Source: Flavobacterium saccharophilum
Lineage (GTDB): Bacteria; Bacteroidota; Bacteroidia; Flavobacteriales; Flavobacteriaceae
Length of the DNA: 64,000 nucleotides
Assembly (NCBI RefSeq): GCF_900142735.1
Contig: NZ_FRBY01000001.1
Location: 310,001 to 374,000 of the forward strand
Reading direction: 5' to 3'
Shown: positions 18,207 through 28,720 of the stretch, piece by piece
How positions within the stretch are numbered: the first letter of the stretch is position 1
Layout of the letters: each line of letters opens with the position of its first letter
Position numbers and translations under genes: made by a program
Notes under the pieces: generated by a model
The model's database searches: none
What the model was told of the DNA's origin: nothing
The model's input: the letters and a program-made list of their open reading frames with translations, nothing else

Positions 18207-18249
18207 AATAAGCAGCGGTAATCCGTTAAACCTGTTTCATCCGCGGGCT
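18206..18249. repeat. Palindrome arm at the 5' end of the GxxExxY gene
   Basis: Words GGTAATCCGTTAAACCTGTTTCATCCGCGGGC form the opposite-orientation arm to 17767-17818 and end GCGGGC like the other family members. The arm reaches the bioF stop codon. Confidence 0.65.
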
Positions 18250-19384
18250 AAAATACGAAATTTCTTAATAATTCTAAAATCTGATTAATTTCTTCTTCTG
18301 AATTATAGCTATGAATGCAAAAACGAAGTCGCTCCTGACCCTCGGGAACGGTTGGAGAAAGAATTGGTTTTACATCAAATCCTTTATCTTGTAGTTGCTG
18401 TGCTAATTGTTTTACTTTTTCATTTCCGGGAACAATAGCGGACTGAATAGCCGATTTGCTTCGCACAAACATCGGCTTTAAGCCTAATAAATTTTTCTGC
18501 TGATTGAAGAATACAATGTTTTGACGAAGTTTCTCAATATTTTCCTTTTCAATTTCTAAAGACTGATAAGCCACCAAAATTGTTGCGACAGAATGTGGAG
18601 ACAATCCTGTTGTGTAAATAAAACTTCTGGCGAAGTTTACCAGATATTCTTTAAGTTCCTGACTTCCCAAAACTACGGCTCCGTGACACCCCAAACCTTT
18701 TCCGAAAGTCATAATACGCGCAAAAATTCTATGGTGTAAATTCAGGTATTGTGTTAAGCCCTCCCCTTTCTCTCCGAAAACACCCAAAGTATGGGCTTCA
18801 TCGACAACCAGATAGCAATTGTATTTTTCAGAAAGCATAACCAATTCTTCCAGGTTTGGACTATCACCGTCCATAGAAAAAACGGTTTCAGTAACGATGT
18901 AGATAGTTGTATCAGGGAATTTTAAGATGAGTCGCTCTAAATCCTCAAAATCGTTATGATTAAATTTGTATGATTTGGCATTCGACATTGTGATTCCGTC
19001 ACGAATGGAAGCATGACTTAGCTCATCATACAAAATAACATCATTTCGCTGCGGTACAGCGCTAAAAAACCCAACATTGACATCGTAACCCGAATTAAAA
19101 ATTAAAGACGACTCAGCGTCGTGAAATTCAGCAATGAAAGTTTCTGCAATTTGATATAAAGAATGATTCCCTGAAATTAAACGAGAACCTGTCGCGCCAT
19201 TTTGAACAATATCATTTTCGATCAAATAATGATGCGCCAATTTAAAAATAGCTTCAGATCTTGAAAATCCAATATAGTCGTTTGAAGAAAAATCGACAAG
19301 ATTATTAAAACTTGGCAATTGTCTTAACGCATTGTTTTGCTTGCGGGTTTCAAGCTTTTGAATAAGATTTTCAGGTAATTTCAT
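18248..19384 (-). CDS. bioF: 8-amino-7-oxononanoate synthase (pyridoxal-phosphate acyltransferase)
   Basis: 378 residues, an alpha-oxoamine synthase that condenses pimeloyl-ACP/CoA with alanine to give KAPA. Visible marks are NDYIGFS near residue 35, GATGSRLISGNH (63-74), FNSGYDVNVG (97-106), DEAHTLGVFG (195-204) and the PLP Lys229 in TFGKGLGCHG. It is the first biotin gene on this strand but is separated from bioD by ~2.77 kb of unrelated genes. A TAACTTTG box (minus strand, 19397-19390) lies only 6 bases before the ATG. The closely related Kbl enzyme is an alternative; the bio context favours BioF. Confidence 0.9.
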   Translation of the reverse strand: MKLPENLIQKLETRKQNNALRQLPSFNNLVDFSSNDYIGFSRSEAIFKLAHHYLIENDIVQNGATGSRLISGNHSLYQIAETFIAEFHDAESSLIFNSGYDVNVGFFSAVPQRNDVILYDELSHASIRDGITMSNAKSYKFNHNDFEDLERLILKFPDTTIYIVTETVFSMDGDSPNLEELVMLSEKYNCYLVVDEAHTLGVFGEKGEGLTQYLNLHHRIFARIMTFGKGLGCHGAVVLGSQELKEYLVNFARSFIYTTGLSPHSVATILVAYQSLEIEKENIEKLRQNIVFFNQQKNLLGLKPMFVRSKSAIQSAIVPGNEKVKQLAQQLQDKGFDVKPILSPTVPEGQERLRFCIHSYNSEEEINQILELLRNFVF

Positions 19385-19389
19385 AAAAG

Positions 19390-19397
19390 CAAAGTTA
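19390..19397 (-). promoter_or_regulatory. Candidate -7 box directly before bioF
   Basis: TAACTTTG on the minus strand matches TAnnTTTG. It lies so close to the ATG that the transcript would be leaderless or nearly so. No TTG partner is seen at the expected spacing. Confidence 0.35.
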
Positions 19398-19414
19398 TGA
19401 AATTAAAGATTAAA

Positions 19415-19930
19415 CTATTTGAGATTGTCTTTATCAACCCATTTAAAATTTCCTTTTTCAGTAGCATCAAGAAGATCTACCTCCAAACCATCAGCGATAG
19501 AATTAGCAAGATTAAAAGCCGATGCTACATCTAAATGAACTGACACTTTTTTATTTTTAGTATCTGAAAGCCAGATTTTAATCTCATAATCTCTATCCGA
19601 GTAATTTTTATAGACCGAAATATATTTCACATCATTAAAAACATCGTCTTTACCTAATTGTATCCGAAATAATGTAAAATTAAATTTGACGATTTTTAAA
19701 TCCGAATTTGTATATACTTTTTTGACAAACGTTAATCCGGCTGCACATACAAACATAACTAAGATAGCCAGTCCAAATTTCAATCCATTTAGAACATCAC
19801 CTAAATAAAAAAGTTCATACATCTTAAGCACCATTAAAACAATAACAAAATAAAATACTGTTGCAATTAAGTAGTGCCAAAATGGTCTTTTTGAAATATA
19901 AACTAACTTATCTTTTTGATTATTCTCCAT
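19415..19930 (-). CDS. Two-helix membrane protein of unknown function
   Basis: 171 residues from ATG 19930 (MENNQKDKLVYIS). The frame extends to 19954, but that extra part would be translated from the atpC terminator hairpin, so the inner start is preferred. Two hydrophobic helices (about residues 17-36 and 45-66) precede a soluble beta-rich domain (KIVKFNFTLFRIQLGKDDVFNDVKYISVYKN). This layout resembles membrane-anchored PH-like domain proteins, but no family is recognised with confidence. It lies between atpC and bioF on the same strand. Confidence 0.75.
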   Translation of the reverse strand: MENNQKDKLVYISKRPFWHYLIATVFYFVIVLMVLKMYELFYLGDVLNGLKFGLAILVMFVCAAGLTFVKKVYTNSDLKIVKFNFTLFRIQLGKDDVFNDVKYISVYKNYSDRDYEIKIWLSDTKNKKVSVHLDVASAFNLANSIADGLEVDLLDATEKGNFKWVDKDNLK

Positions 19931-19942
19931 TTTATCAAAAAT

Positions 19943-19975
19943 AAAAAAAGCCAAACATTTCTGTTTGGCTTTTTC
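19943..19975 (-). terminator. Terminator of the atpD-atpC operon
   Basis: A perfect stem AAAAGCCAAACA / TGTTTGGCTTTT with a 4-base loop and T-run lies just after the atpC stop. Confidence 0.85.
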
Positions 19976-19993
19976 ATTTATTTTGAAATTATC

Positions 19994-20275
19994 TTAGTCA
20001 ACTAAAACAATTACTTTATTGTCTTTCATTTCGATAGTACCTGACGTGATCTCTAATGTATAGGTTTGGTCATTTACTTTCGTGAATTTATCCGCTACAT
20101 CTTTAGAAAAATTGAAACTTGACGCTGCAATTTTAATAGTTCCTTTTTCTAAAATAGAAACAATAGGAGCGTGATTGTTCAATATTTGAAAGCTTCCATC
20201 AACTCCAGGTAATGTAACCGATGTTACTTCTCCTGAAAATAATTTTGCTTCTGGTGATACTATTTCTAAAATCAT
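19994..20275 (-). CDS. atpC: F-type ATP synthase epsilon subunit (short form)
   Basis: 93 residues from ATG 20275 (MILEIVSPEAKLFSGEV), which matches known epsilon N-termini. An upstream in-frame ATG at 20335 would translate a palindromic spacer and is rejected. The beta-sandwich domain is present (TLPGVDGSFQILNNHAPIVSIL), but the C-terminal two-helix domain that inhibits the bacterial enzyme is absent, as is usual in Bacteroidota. It couples rotation to the gamma subunit in the membrane ATP synthase. It lies downstream of atpD; the other ATP synthase genes are not in this window. Confidence 0.93.
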   Translation of the reverse strand: MILEIVSPEAKLFSGEVTSVTLPGVDGSFQILNNHAPIVSILEKGTIKIAASSFNFSKDVADKFTKVNDQTYTLEITSGTIEMKDNKVIVLVD

Positions 20276-20283
20276 ATTTTTTT

Positions 20284-20353
20284 TAGTTAATAGTTGGTCG
20301 TTGATGGTTGATGGTTGCTTTCTAACAACTGACAACTAACAACTAACAACCAA
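20284..20353. repeat. Palindrome of GTTGATGG/AACAACT words between atpD and atpC
   Basis: The left arm is AGTTGGTCGTTGATGGTTGATGG-like and the right arm AACAACTGACAACTAACAACTAACAACC. They form an imperfect inverted repeat with internally tandem arms, filling the whole atpD-atpC gap. Confidence 0.7.
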
Positions 20354-21868
<1,515 letters not shown>

Positions 21869-21926
21869 TTATGTATTTATTAAATAGCTATTTAGGTTTA
21901 TCGAAAATACCTCTTTTTTCAGAGCG

Positions 21927-21956
21927 CAAAGATAATTTTTTAAAATATAAAATCAA
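21927..21956 (-). promoter_or_regulatory. Promoter of atpD-atpC
   Basis: On the minus strand TTG (21956-21954), 19 bases, then TATCTTTG (21934-21927). This is a full match to the Bacteroidota consensus. It gives a ~55-base leader before the atpD ATG. Confidence 0.6.
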
Positions 21957-22044
21957 TTTTTTTTTCATAAAAAATACTATGATTTTGTTTGATTCCTAAA
22001 AGAGAGGTCAAAAATATCTAAAATGGCATTTTTTTATGGAAATA

Positions 22045-22082
22045 AAAAAAGCCACTGCATTTTAGAAACGAGTGACTTTCTT
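22045..22082 (-). terminator. Probable terminator of the GDSL lipoprotein gene
   Basis: An imperfect hairpin AAAGCCACT / AGTGACTTT with a T-run on the minus strand lies just past the stop at 22100. Confidence 0.5.
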
Positions 22083-22099
22083 ACTAAAAAAAATTGGCT

Positions 22100-23671
22100 T
22101 TACTGAATTACTTGCGGAAACTGAATTGGATACAAAGCCAAATCAACACGACGCAATGTTGAACCATATTTTGCATTAATTGCATCTATAAAAATATTAG
22201 CAATCAATCCATATCCTCTTGCACTTGGATGAACTCCATCTAAAGAGAAAGCACCTCCTGTAGCAAATGAAGACGACATAGTGAAATTTCCAAATCTAAT
22301 TCCCCCACTAGCTAATTGTGTCAGGGTTGCTCTTGTATCAACAAAAGCTAAGCCTTTTTCTTTAGCCACTGTCTCAATTGTTACATTGTATGCATCCGTA
22401 GCTTTTTTAACTTCAGCAGCTTCTGTTGGAATTAACACGTGTTTATCTTGTAATGGATAAGTTATCCCAAATTTATTTAAAGGAGCTGGCGGTGCAATTC
22501 CTAAACCTGAATTTGCAGCCGTTGGAGCCGTACCAATGTCTGGTCTCGTTGTTAAAACTACTAAATCTGTCGCTTTAGCCTGTCTGGCCTGTCCAAATAC
22601 TGCACCATAAAATGCAGCCGTTTGTGCCCCTAATGTTGGAGTAAATGCTGCTGTTAACTGCACGGATAAATTTGTCAAACTCTCATCTTTTATTAAAAGC
22701 GGAAGATTTGTAGCCGTTTCAGACAACAAATTAATCCTGTCTCCCGCGTTAAAAGCAGTTAATGCTTGTTTTAACGGACCATATAGTTGCGCATTCAACG
22801 CTTGTATTGTCGCTTTACCTACCGCTTCATTCCCTCCTCCAAGGATTTTTGGTGTAAGCGGATTGTACGGAACAGTAGTAAAATAAGGCAATGCTGTAAT
22901 ATATGGTAAATTTGCCACTACCCCTTTTGCTCCTTTAGCCGTTAGACCTGTAACTAAATTATTAAATACGCTTGCAAAAACGGTTGGATCCGTAATATCA
23001 CTACTTCCATATGTAGCCAAATTCATATTTCCTGTTTGATCTTTTCCTGTTCCCCCAGAAGTTGCATATGCTAAAACATCATTTCCTCCTATAAACAAAG
23101 AGAAAAACGTTGGATCTTGAGCAATTGCATCAGCCAAAACCGTAGTTCCCGGCGCACTGGAAAATCTGGCAAAATATGGATTTGCAGCACCAGTAGCCAC
23201 ACCAGCAACGTTTCCATAACCAGCAGCTAATAAATGAAAACTTTTAGCACCCGGAACTCCTAGATTACCAAATGTACCTGTAAGATGAGATGTAACCTCA
23301 GTCGTTGGTTTTCCAGGAACATTTGTCGGAGAAAGAGTTTCGCCGATAAAATAAAGACGTGTCCCTGCAATCACATTTCCTCCCAATAACAAACCACCAA
23401 TATTATCATTCATGAATGGTGTCGCAAATGCACCTCCGCCAGCCGCAACAAATTGTTGCGCTAAAATATTAGTATAAGCCCCTTCCTGTCCTTTTTTAAA
23501 GAGCGCATTATCACTATATCCCGCTGCAAAAGAATCCCCAAGGGCAACATATTTTGTAAAAACTGCTGATCCAGGAACAACTGGAACCTCTGCAGGTGCG
23601 TCACTTTCATCATTATTACATGCCATAAAGGTTAAAGAAACCAATAAAAGCCATTTTATATTTTTTTTCAT
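22100..23671 (-). CDS. SGNH/GDSL-family outer-membrane lipoprotein
   Basis: 523 residues. The lipoprotein signal peptide ends with the lipobox LTFMAC, and acidic residues after the Cys (NNDESD) fit surface or outer-membrane sorting. SGNH esterase blocks are visible: block I VALGDSFAAG (Ser nucleophile), block III FIGGNDVL, and block V DGVHPSARGY with Asp and His. It probably hydrolyses an ester of unknown nature at the cell surface. It follows the TonB-dependent receptor by ~95 bases on the same strand, a pairing that suggests work on the receptor's cargo. Its length exceeds a minimal GDSL enzyme because of insertions between blocks. Confidence 0.85.
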   Translation of the reverse strand: MKKNIKWLLLVSLTFMACNNDESDAPAEVPVVPGSAVFTKYVALGDSFAAGYSDNALFKKGQEGAYTNILAQQFVAAGGGAFATPFMNDNIGGLLLGGNVIAGTRLYFIGETLSPTNVPGKPTTEVTSHLTGTFGNLGVPGAKSFHLLAAGYGNVAGVATGAANPYFARFSSAPGTTVLADAIAQDPTFFSLFIGGNDVLAYATSGGTGKDQTGNMNLATYGSSDITDPTVFASVFNNLVTGLTAKGAKGVVANLPYITALPYFTTVPYNPLTPKILGGGNEAVGKATIQALNAQLYGPLKQALTAFNAGDRINLLSETATNLPLLIKDESLTNLSVQLTAAFTPTLGAQTAAFYGAVFGQARQAKATDLVVLTTRPDIGTAPTAANSGLGIAPPAPLNKFGITYPLQDKHVLIPTEAAEVKKATDAYNVTIETVAKEKGLAFVDTRATLTQLASGGIRFGNFTMSSSFATGGAFSLDGVHPSARGYGLIANIFIDAINAKYGSTLRRVDLALYPIQFPQVIQ

Positions 23672-23765
23672 GTCATTAAAGTTTAAAATTATTACTTCTT
23701 TCTATTTCATTTTTTACTGAATAAACAGAAAGAAAACCCTACTTCATCATACTAACTTGTTACAA

Positions 23766-26558
23766 TTATGGATTAATCGTCCATGAAGCAAACCACATTT
23801 GACCAATTGCTCCAGCACCAATTACCTGAAGATAATCTGATCCAAAAAGGTTAGTTGCCCCAACTTTAATAACCGACTTAAGTTTTGGAAAAGCATAGTT
23901 CACCTGTGCATCAAGAACTGTATTTTCAGGAATCATACCGTCTCCAAAAGAAGATTGCCATAAATATTCTGAGTTCCATCTCACATTCAAATTAAAGCCT
24001 AAATTTTTAATCACTTTAGCATTTCCAAGAGAAGCCTTAATTCTGTGTTTTGGCGTATTAAATCCTGCAATAAAACTAGGATCCTCTGATTGATCAAAAT
24101 CAAATTGAGCATAGTTGTAATTCGCACCAATTTCAAAGTCTTTATAAACTTTTTTGGATAAACCAACTCCAAAACCTAATGAAGAAACTTCTGCAGTAGT
24201 ATTTGTATATACCTGATAAACTCTTCTGTCTCCAAATGCTAACGCCTGATAAGTTTGCTGCACTGCCGGATTAGAAGAATCAGTCCCTACTGTCCCATAA
24301 TAAGGAGAAATTACTCTCGCTGTATTCATGAAATCATTATAAATATTATAATAAGCATTTAAATCGATTGATAAATCATTCTGAACTACTGAACGATAGC
24401 CGATTTCAAAAGCCTGAACCTGCTCCGGTTTTACTAAGCCAATATTAGCAACCTGAAGATCTGCAGGATTTGCAGAAGCGGCAAAGGCCTGAACAGAAGC
24501 AACTGTATATGCATTACGATAAGCATTTTGACCAGACATACCAATAGTTGCCGGCTGTCCTGCAATTGCTTGTCCAGCTGCACTTACATTTACGGTCTCC
24601 TGAAAACGATCTAAATTTTCAGCAGCAGAACCAATTAACGCGAATGGCCCTAAATCTAAACCAATATATTGATCTTGTGTTGTTGGGTTGCGGAAACCTG
24701 TTTGATAAGACAATCTGAAATTATGTCTTTTAGACTCACCTGCAGAATAAACAAATGAAACTCTTGGAGAAAGGTTACCATCAAAGTTCTGACTCTTATC
24801 ATAACGTAATGACCCAGTAAATTTTAAACGATCATCCATGAACTTTTTTTGCAATTGCGCATATGCACCGTATTCTTTATAATCAATTGGCCCATCATAA
24901 TCCGTAAAGATTGTCCCTTCTGAATCCATTATATACTTTCTCCAGGAACCACCAACCTGAACCTCTGCCCATTTAATCATATCCCTGAAATTATAATTCA
25001 CATCAGAATGATATAATTTTGAATGATCAATAAACTTAGCACCTTGCGTTAAATCAGGATTAGAAATCACTGCTTTTAACGCATTATTAAACTGAGCCGA
25101 ACCTGGTTCAAATCTTGGCGAACCTGTTGGTTTAGGTATAAAAGAAAGAGCACCTGGAAGCACATTATAATCAGCAAAATTTCTTGCAATTGCAGCAGAT
25201 TCATTTGCATTAGTTCCCATAACAGCCCCAGAAAACTGATAAGCCGTCGCATAATTTGTAAACCATTCCTGATCAGATTTTGCTGCTCTATTTACGTTCC
25301 ATGCCGCAAATCTCATATCGTAAGAATTTCCAGCATCTTCATCAGTTACATAAAATCGTGCAAAAAAGTTTTTCCCCTTCACTTCAATTTTTGCTTGTTG
25401 CATCATGAAATCTTTTAACGCATATCTGTTAGCTCCCTGATAGATTGTACTACCTAAACCAATTTTATACTGCAAAATAACTTCTGTATCGTCAGCAAAA
25501 GGCTTAATATGGGCAGCGAAATCTGCTTTTATATTTTTAACCTTATTATCTGTTAAATCCTGCTCACGATATCCAGTTCTACTAACCTGCCCTACATTCG
25601 GAATAAAAGTAGTTACCTCGTCTCCGTAAATATTTAATCCATCATAATTTTGATTCATTGCATGACCTTCAGAACCCCCAGTCATACTTCTTTTATCAGC
25701 GGCAATCCATTCCGATGCCTCCATATAAGTGAAATTCGCTTTTAATGCAAAATGCTTTGTAAATGCTTTTGCTGCTCTAATTCCAAAATCGTTATAATCA
25801 TTTGTTCCTGCTGCATCCTGACTAGTTTGTCCATATTTGTAGTAAACACTAATTCCTTCATTTGTAAAAGGACTTTTACTGTTCATAAACATAATACCAT
25901 TAAAGGCATTCGCTCCATAAAGCGCAGAAGAAGCACCTGGCAACAACTCAACATTTGCCACATCTATATCAGAAATACCAACTAAGTTCCCTAAAACAAA
26001 GTTTAATGCGGGAGATGAATTATCCATTCCGTCAACCAACTGCATAAAACGTGTATTTGCCACAGAAGCAAAACCACGTGTATTGATCGACTTAAAAGAG
26101 ATACTACTCGTATTAAAATTCACCTCTTTTAAATTTTCCAAACCATCATAAAAAGTTGGCGCAGTTGTATTTTTAATTTCTTGAATCCCCATTCTTTCAA
26201 TAGTTACTGGCGATTCAATTACTCTTTCAGGAGTTCTCGAAGCCGAGACTACAATTTCATCCAATTTAGTTTCTTCGTCTTTCAGAACTACATCAATTTT
26301 TTGATTTAGAGATGTAACACTGATTGTTTTAGTCTCAAAACCTATTGCCGATACCTTAATTGAAAAAGGTGGTTTTGCAGTAGTGTTTAATTTAAAAGTA
26401 CCATCAAAGTCTGTTGAAGTTCCGGTAGAACTTCCAACCACATTTATATTGGCACCAGGAATAGATTGTTTGTTACTATCGGTAACAGAACCAGTAATTG
26501 TATTCTGCGCAAAGGACGCGACGCAGAAAAACAACATAATTAGCAAATACACTCTCAT
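23766..26558 (-). CDS. TonB-dependent outer-membrane receptor
   Basis: 930 residues with a signal peptide (MRVYLLIMLFFCVASFAQ). An N-terminal carboxypeptidase-regulatory-like beta-sandwich (GSVTDSNKQSIPGANI..., about 20-95) is followed by a plug domain (EIVVSASRTPERV..., about 100-225) and a 22-strand-type barrel ending in aromatic-rich MWFASWTINP. It lacks SusC length, so it is more like a classical cargo receptor. No TonB box was identified with certainty. It takes an unknown substrate across the outer membrane and is probably co-transcribed with the downstream GDSL lipoprotein. Confidence 0.92.
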   Translation of the reverse strand: MRVYLLIMLFFCVASFAQNTITGSVTDSNKQSIPGANINVVGSSTGTSTDFDGTFKLNTTAKPPFSIKVSAIGFETKTISVTSLNQKIDVVLKDEETKLDEIVVSASRTPERVIESPVTIERMGIQEIKNTTAPTFYDGLENLKEVNFNTSSISFKSINTRGFASVANTRFMQLVDGMDNSSPALNFVLGNLVGISDIDVANVELLPGASSALYGANAFNGIMFMNSKSPFTNEGISVYYKYGQTSQDAAGTNDYNDFGIRAAKAFTKHFALKANFTYMEASEWIAADKRSMTGGSEGHAMNQNYDGLNIYGDEVTTFIPNVGQVSRTGYREQDLTDNKVKNIKADFAAHIKPFADDTEVILQYKIGLGSTIYQGANRYALKDFMMQQAKIEVKGKNFFARFYVTDEDAGNSYDMRFAAWNVNRAAKSDQEWFTNYATAYQFSGAVMGTNANESAAIARNFADYNVLPGALSFIPKPTGSPRFEPGSAQFNNALKAVISNPDLTQGAKFIDHSKLYHSDVNYNFRDMIKWAEVQVGGSWRKYIMDSEGTIFTDYDGPIDYKEYGAYAQLQKKFMDDRLKFTGSLRYDKSQNFDGNLSPRVSFVYSAGESKRHNFRLSYQTGFRNPTTQDQYIGLDLGPFALIGSAAENLDRFQETVNVSAAGQAIAGQPATIGMSGQNAYRNAYTVASVQAFAASANPADLQVANIGLVKPEQVQAFEIGYRSVVQNDLSIDLNAYYNIYNDFMNTARVISPYYGTVGTDSSNPAVQQTYQALAFGDRRVYQVYTNTTAEVSSLGFGVGLSKKVYKDFEIGANYNYAQFDFDQSEDPSFIAGFNTPKHRIKASLGNAKVIKNLGFNLNVRWNSEYLWQSSFGDGMIPENTVLDAQVNYAFPKLKSVIKVGATNLFGSDYLQVIGAGAIGQMWFASWTINP

Positions 26559-26810
26559 GTGGGTTAGTTTTTTGGTTAGTTTATCTAGCCAAAATACAAA
26601 TATTTTTGAGATTACTAAAAAAACCTTAAAAAAAATTAATATAATGCATGTTTTTGGTAACTATTTTAACATTTTCACATTGTGTTTTATTAAATTAACA
26701 GCAACAACAAAGCTTCACAAAACCAAAATAGTATGCATACATATAAAAATTAAGAAAAAAAATGAGGATATAATAAAAATAGAGGGGTAAGAAAAAAAAT
26801 ATGATAATAA
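26559..26810. other. AT-rich gap upstream of the TonB receptor
   Basis: About 250 very AT-rich bases with no supported gene. No full TTG/TAnnTTTG promoter match was found on the minus strand, although the receptor must be transcribed from here. Confidence 0.5.
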
Positions 26811-26840
26811 AAAAAAGCGAGACATAAATCTCGCTTTTTT
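26811..26840 (-). terminator. Terminator of glmS
   Basis: The stem AAAAAAGCGAGA / TCTCGCTTTTTT with an ATAAA-type loop lies just downstream of the minus-strand glmS stop. Confidence 0.8.
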
Positions 26841-26862
26841 AACATATAATGAATTATAAACT

Positions 26863-28710
26863 TTATTCTACCGTAACCGATTTAGCTAAGTTACGCGGTT
26901 GATCAACATTACAACCTCTCATAACTGCAATATAATACGAAAGCAATTGCAAAGGTATTGTAGTAATAAGCGGAGACAATGCATCCGATGTTTCAGGAAC
27001 TTCAATAACATAATCAGCTAATTCACGCACTTGTGTATCACCTTTAGTAACTACGGCAATAATTTTACCACTTCTTGATTTAATTTCCTGAATATTGCTT
27101 ACAATTTTATCGTAATGTCCTTGTTTAGGCGCAATTACAATTACTGGCATATGCTCATCAATCAAAGCAATTGGCCCGTGTTTCATTTCTGCAGCCGGAT
27201 AGCCTTCAGCATGAATATAGGAGATCTCTTTTAATTTTAAAGCTCCTTCCAGAGCAACTGGAAAATTATATCCTCTACCTAAGTACAAACAATTTGGCGC
27301 ATCTTTAAAAGCTGCAGCTATTTCTTTTGCTCTATCGTTTGTTTCTAATGCTTCAGCAACTTTTTGCGGAATCAATTCTAATTCTTGCAAATATGCATGA
27401 AAATCAGGATTTGACAACGTTCCTTTTGCTTTCCCCAACCTCAAGGCAATCATAGTTAAAACTGTGATTTGAGTGGTAAAAGCTTTAGTTGATGCAACTC
27501 CAATTTCTGGTCCTGCATGTGTATAAGCTCCAGCATGACTTTCTCTCGAAATAGAAGAACCTACAACATTACAAACTCCAAAAACAAAAGCTCCGTTTTC
27601 TTTAGCCAACTTAATAGCCGCCATTGTATCAGCAGTTTCTCCCGATTGAGAAATCGCAATTACAACATCATCCTTATTTATAATCGGGTTTCTATATCTG
27701 AATTCAGAAGCATATTCTACTTCTACAGGAATACGCGTAAACTCTTCAAAAATATATTCTGCAACTAATCCTGCATGCCATGAAGTACCACAAGCAACAA
27801 TCAGAATTCGTTTAGCATTTAAGAATTTTTCAAGATTATCTTCAACACCTGCCATTTGAACAATTCCTTCATTTGCATGAAGTCTTCCTCTGTAAGTATC
27901 TTTAATAACACTTGGCTGTTCGTAGATCTCTTTCAACATGAAATGATCATAACCTCCTTTTTCAATTTGCTCCAAATTCATTTGAAGCTCCTGAATATAA
28001 GGATCAACCAAAGAGTCATCTTTAATTTTTCTAACTTTAAGAGGCTTATGCAATCTAATGTTTGCCATTTCACCATCTTCAAGATAAATTGCATTTGAAG
28101 TATACTCAATAAAAGGAGAAGCATCAGAAGCAATAAAATATTCTCCTTCACCAACACCAATAGCCAGTGGACTTCCTAATCTTGCAGCAACAATTTCATC
28201 CGGGTTTTTCTTATCAAAAACGGCAATTGCATATGCTCCTACAACCTGATTCAAAGCAATTTGCACTGCTTTCCCTAACTTTATGTTTTCATTTTTTTGA
28301 ACTTCTTCAATTAAGTTCACTAAAACTTCAGTATCAGTATCCGATTTAAAAGTATACCCTCTTTTTATCAATTCCTCTTTAAGAGGCGCATAATTCTCGA
28401 TAATTCCATTGTGAATAATCACTAATTCACCAGAATTAGAAAGATGCGGATGCGAATTTACATCATTTGGAACTCCATGAGTTGCCCAACGAGTGTGTCC
28501 TATTCCAATAGTTCCGTTTGTCGTAAAACCATCTTTTGCTTTAGCTTCAAGATCCGAAACCTTTCCTTTTGTTTTACAAAGTTTAATGCCTGAGTTGTCA
28601 TATAACATAACACCCGCACTATCATACCCTCTGTATTCGAGCCGCTTTAATCCTTTTATAATAATAGGATACGCCTCTCGATGGCCGATATATCCAACAA
28701 TTCCACACAT
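26863..28710 (-). CDS. glmS: Glutamine--fructose-6-phosphate aminotransferase (isomerizing)
   Basis: 615 residues, full length. The N-terminal class-II glutamine amidotransferase domain starts MCGIVGYIG with the catalytic Cys2. GIGHTRWATHG and IIHNGIIENY follow. Two SIS sugar-isomerase domains (IVACGTSWHAGLV; LGRGYNFPVALEGALKLKE) and the C-terminal DQPRNLAKSVTVE complete it. It makes glucosamine-6-phosphate for peptidoglycan and LPS. It starts 10 bases after the DUF4270 gene, the third member of a minus-strand operon. No glmS ribozyme is seen upstream, as expected in Bacteroidota. Confidence 0.98.
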   Translation of the reverse strand: MCGIVGYIGHREAYPIIIKGLKRLEYRGYDSAGVMLYDNSGIKLCKTKGKVSDLEAKAKDGFTTNGTIGIGHTRWATHGVPNDVNSHPHLSNSGELVIIHNGIIENYAPLKEELIKRGYTFKSDTDTEVLVNLIEEVQKNENIKLGKAVQIALNQVVGAYAIAVFDKKNPDEIVAARLGSPLAIGVGEGEYFIASDASPFIEYTSNAIYLEDGEMANIRLHKPLKVRKIKDDSLVDPYIQELQMNLEQIEKGGYDHFMLKEIYEQPSVIKDTYRGRLHANEGIVQMAGVEDNLEKFLNAKRILIVACGTSWHAGLVAEYIFEEFTRIPVEVEYASEFRYRNPIINKDDVVIAISQSGETADTMAAIKLAKENGAFVFGVCNVVGSSISRESHAGAYTHAGPEIGVASTKAFTTQITVLTMIALRLGKAKGTLSNPDFHAYLQELELIPQKVAEALETNDRAKEIAAAFKDAPNCLYLGRGYNFPVALEGALKLKEISYIHAEGYPAAEMKHGPIALIDEHMPVIVIAPKQGHYDKIVSNIQEIKSRSGKIIAVVTKGDTQVRELADYVIEVPETSDALSPLITTIPLQLLSYYIAVMRGCNVDQPRNLAKSVTVE

Positions 28711-28720
28711 ATATTATTTA

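Noticed and set aside
20276..20335. 20-residue extension of AtpC
   Set aside because: It would be translated from the palindromic spacer; the canonical start MILEIVSPEAK is at 20275.
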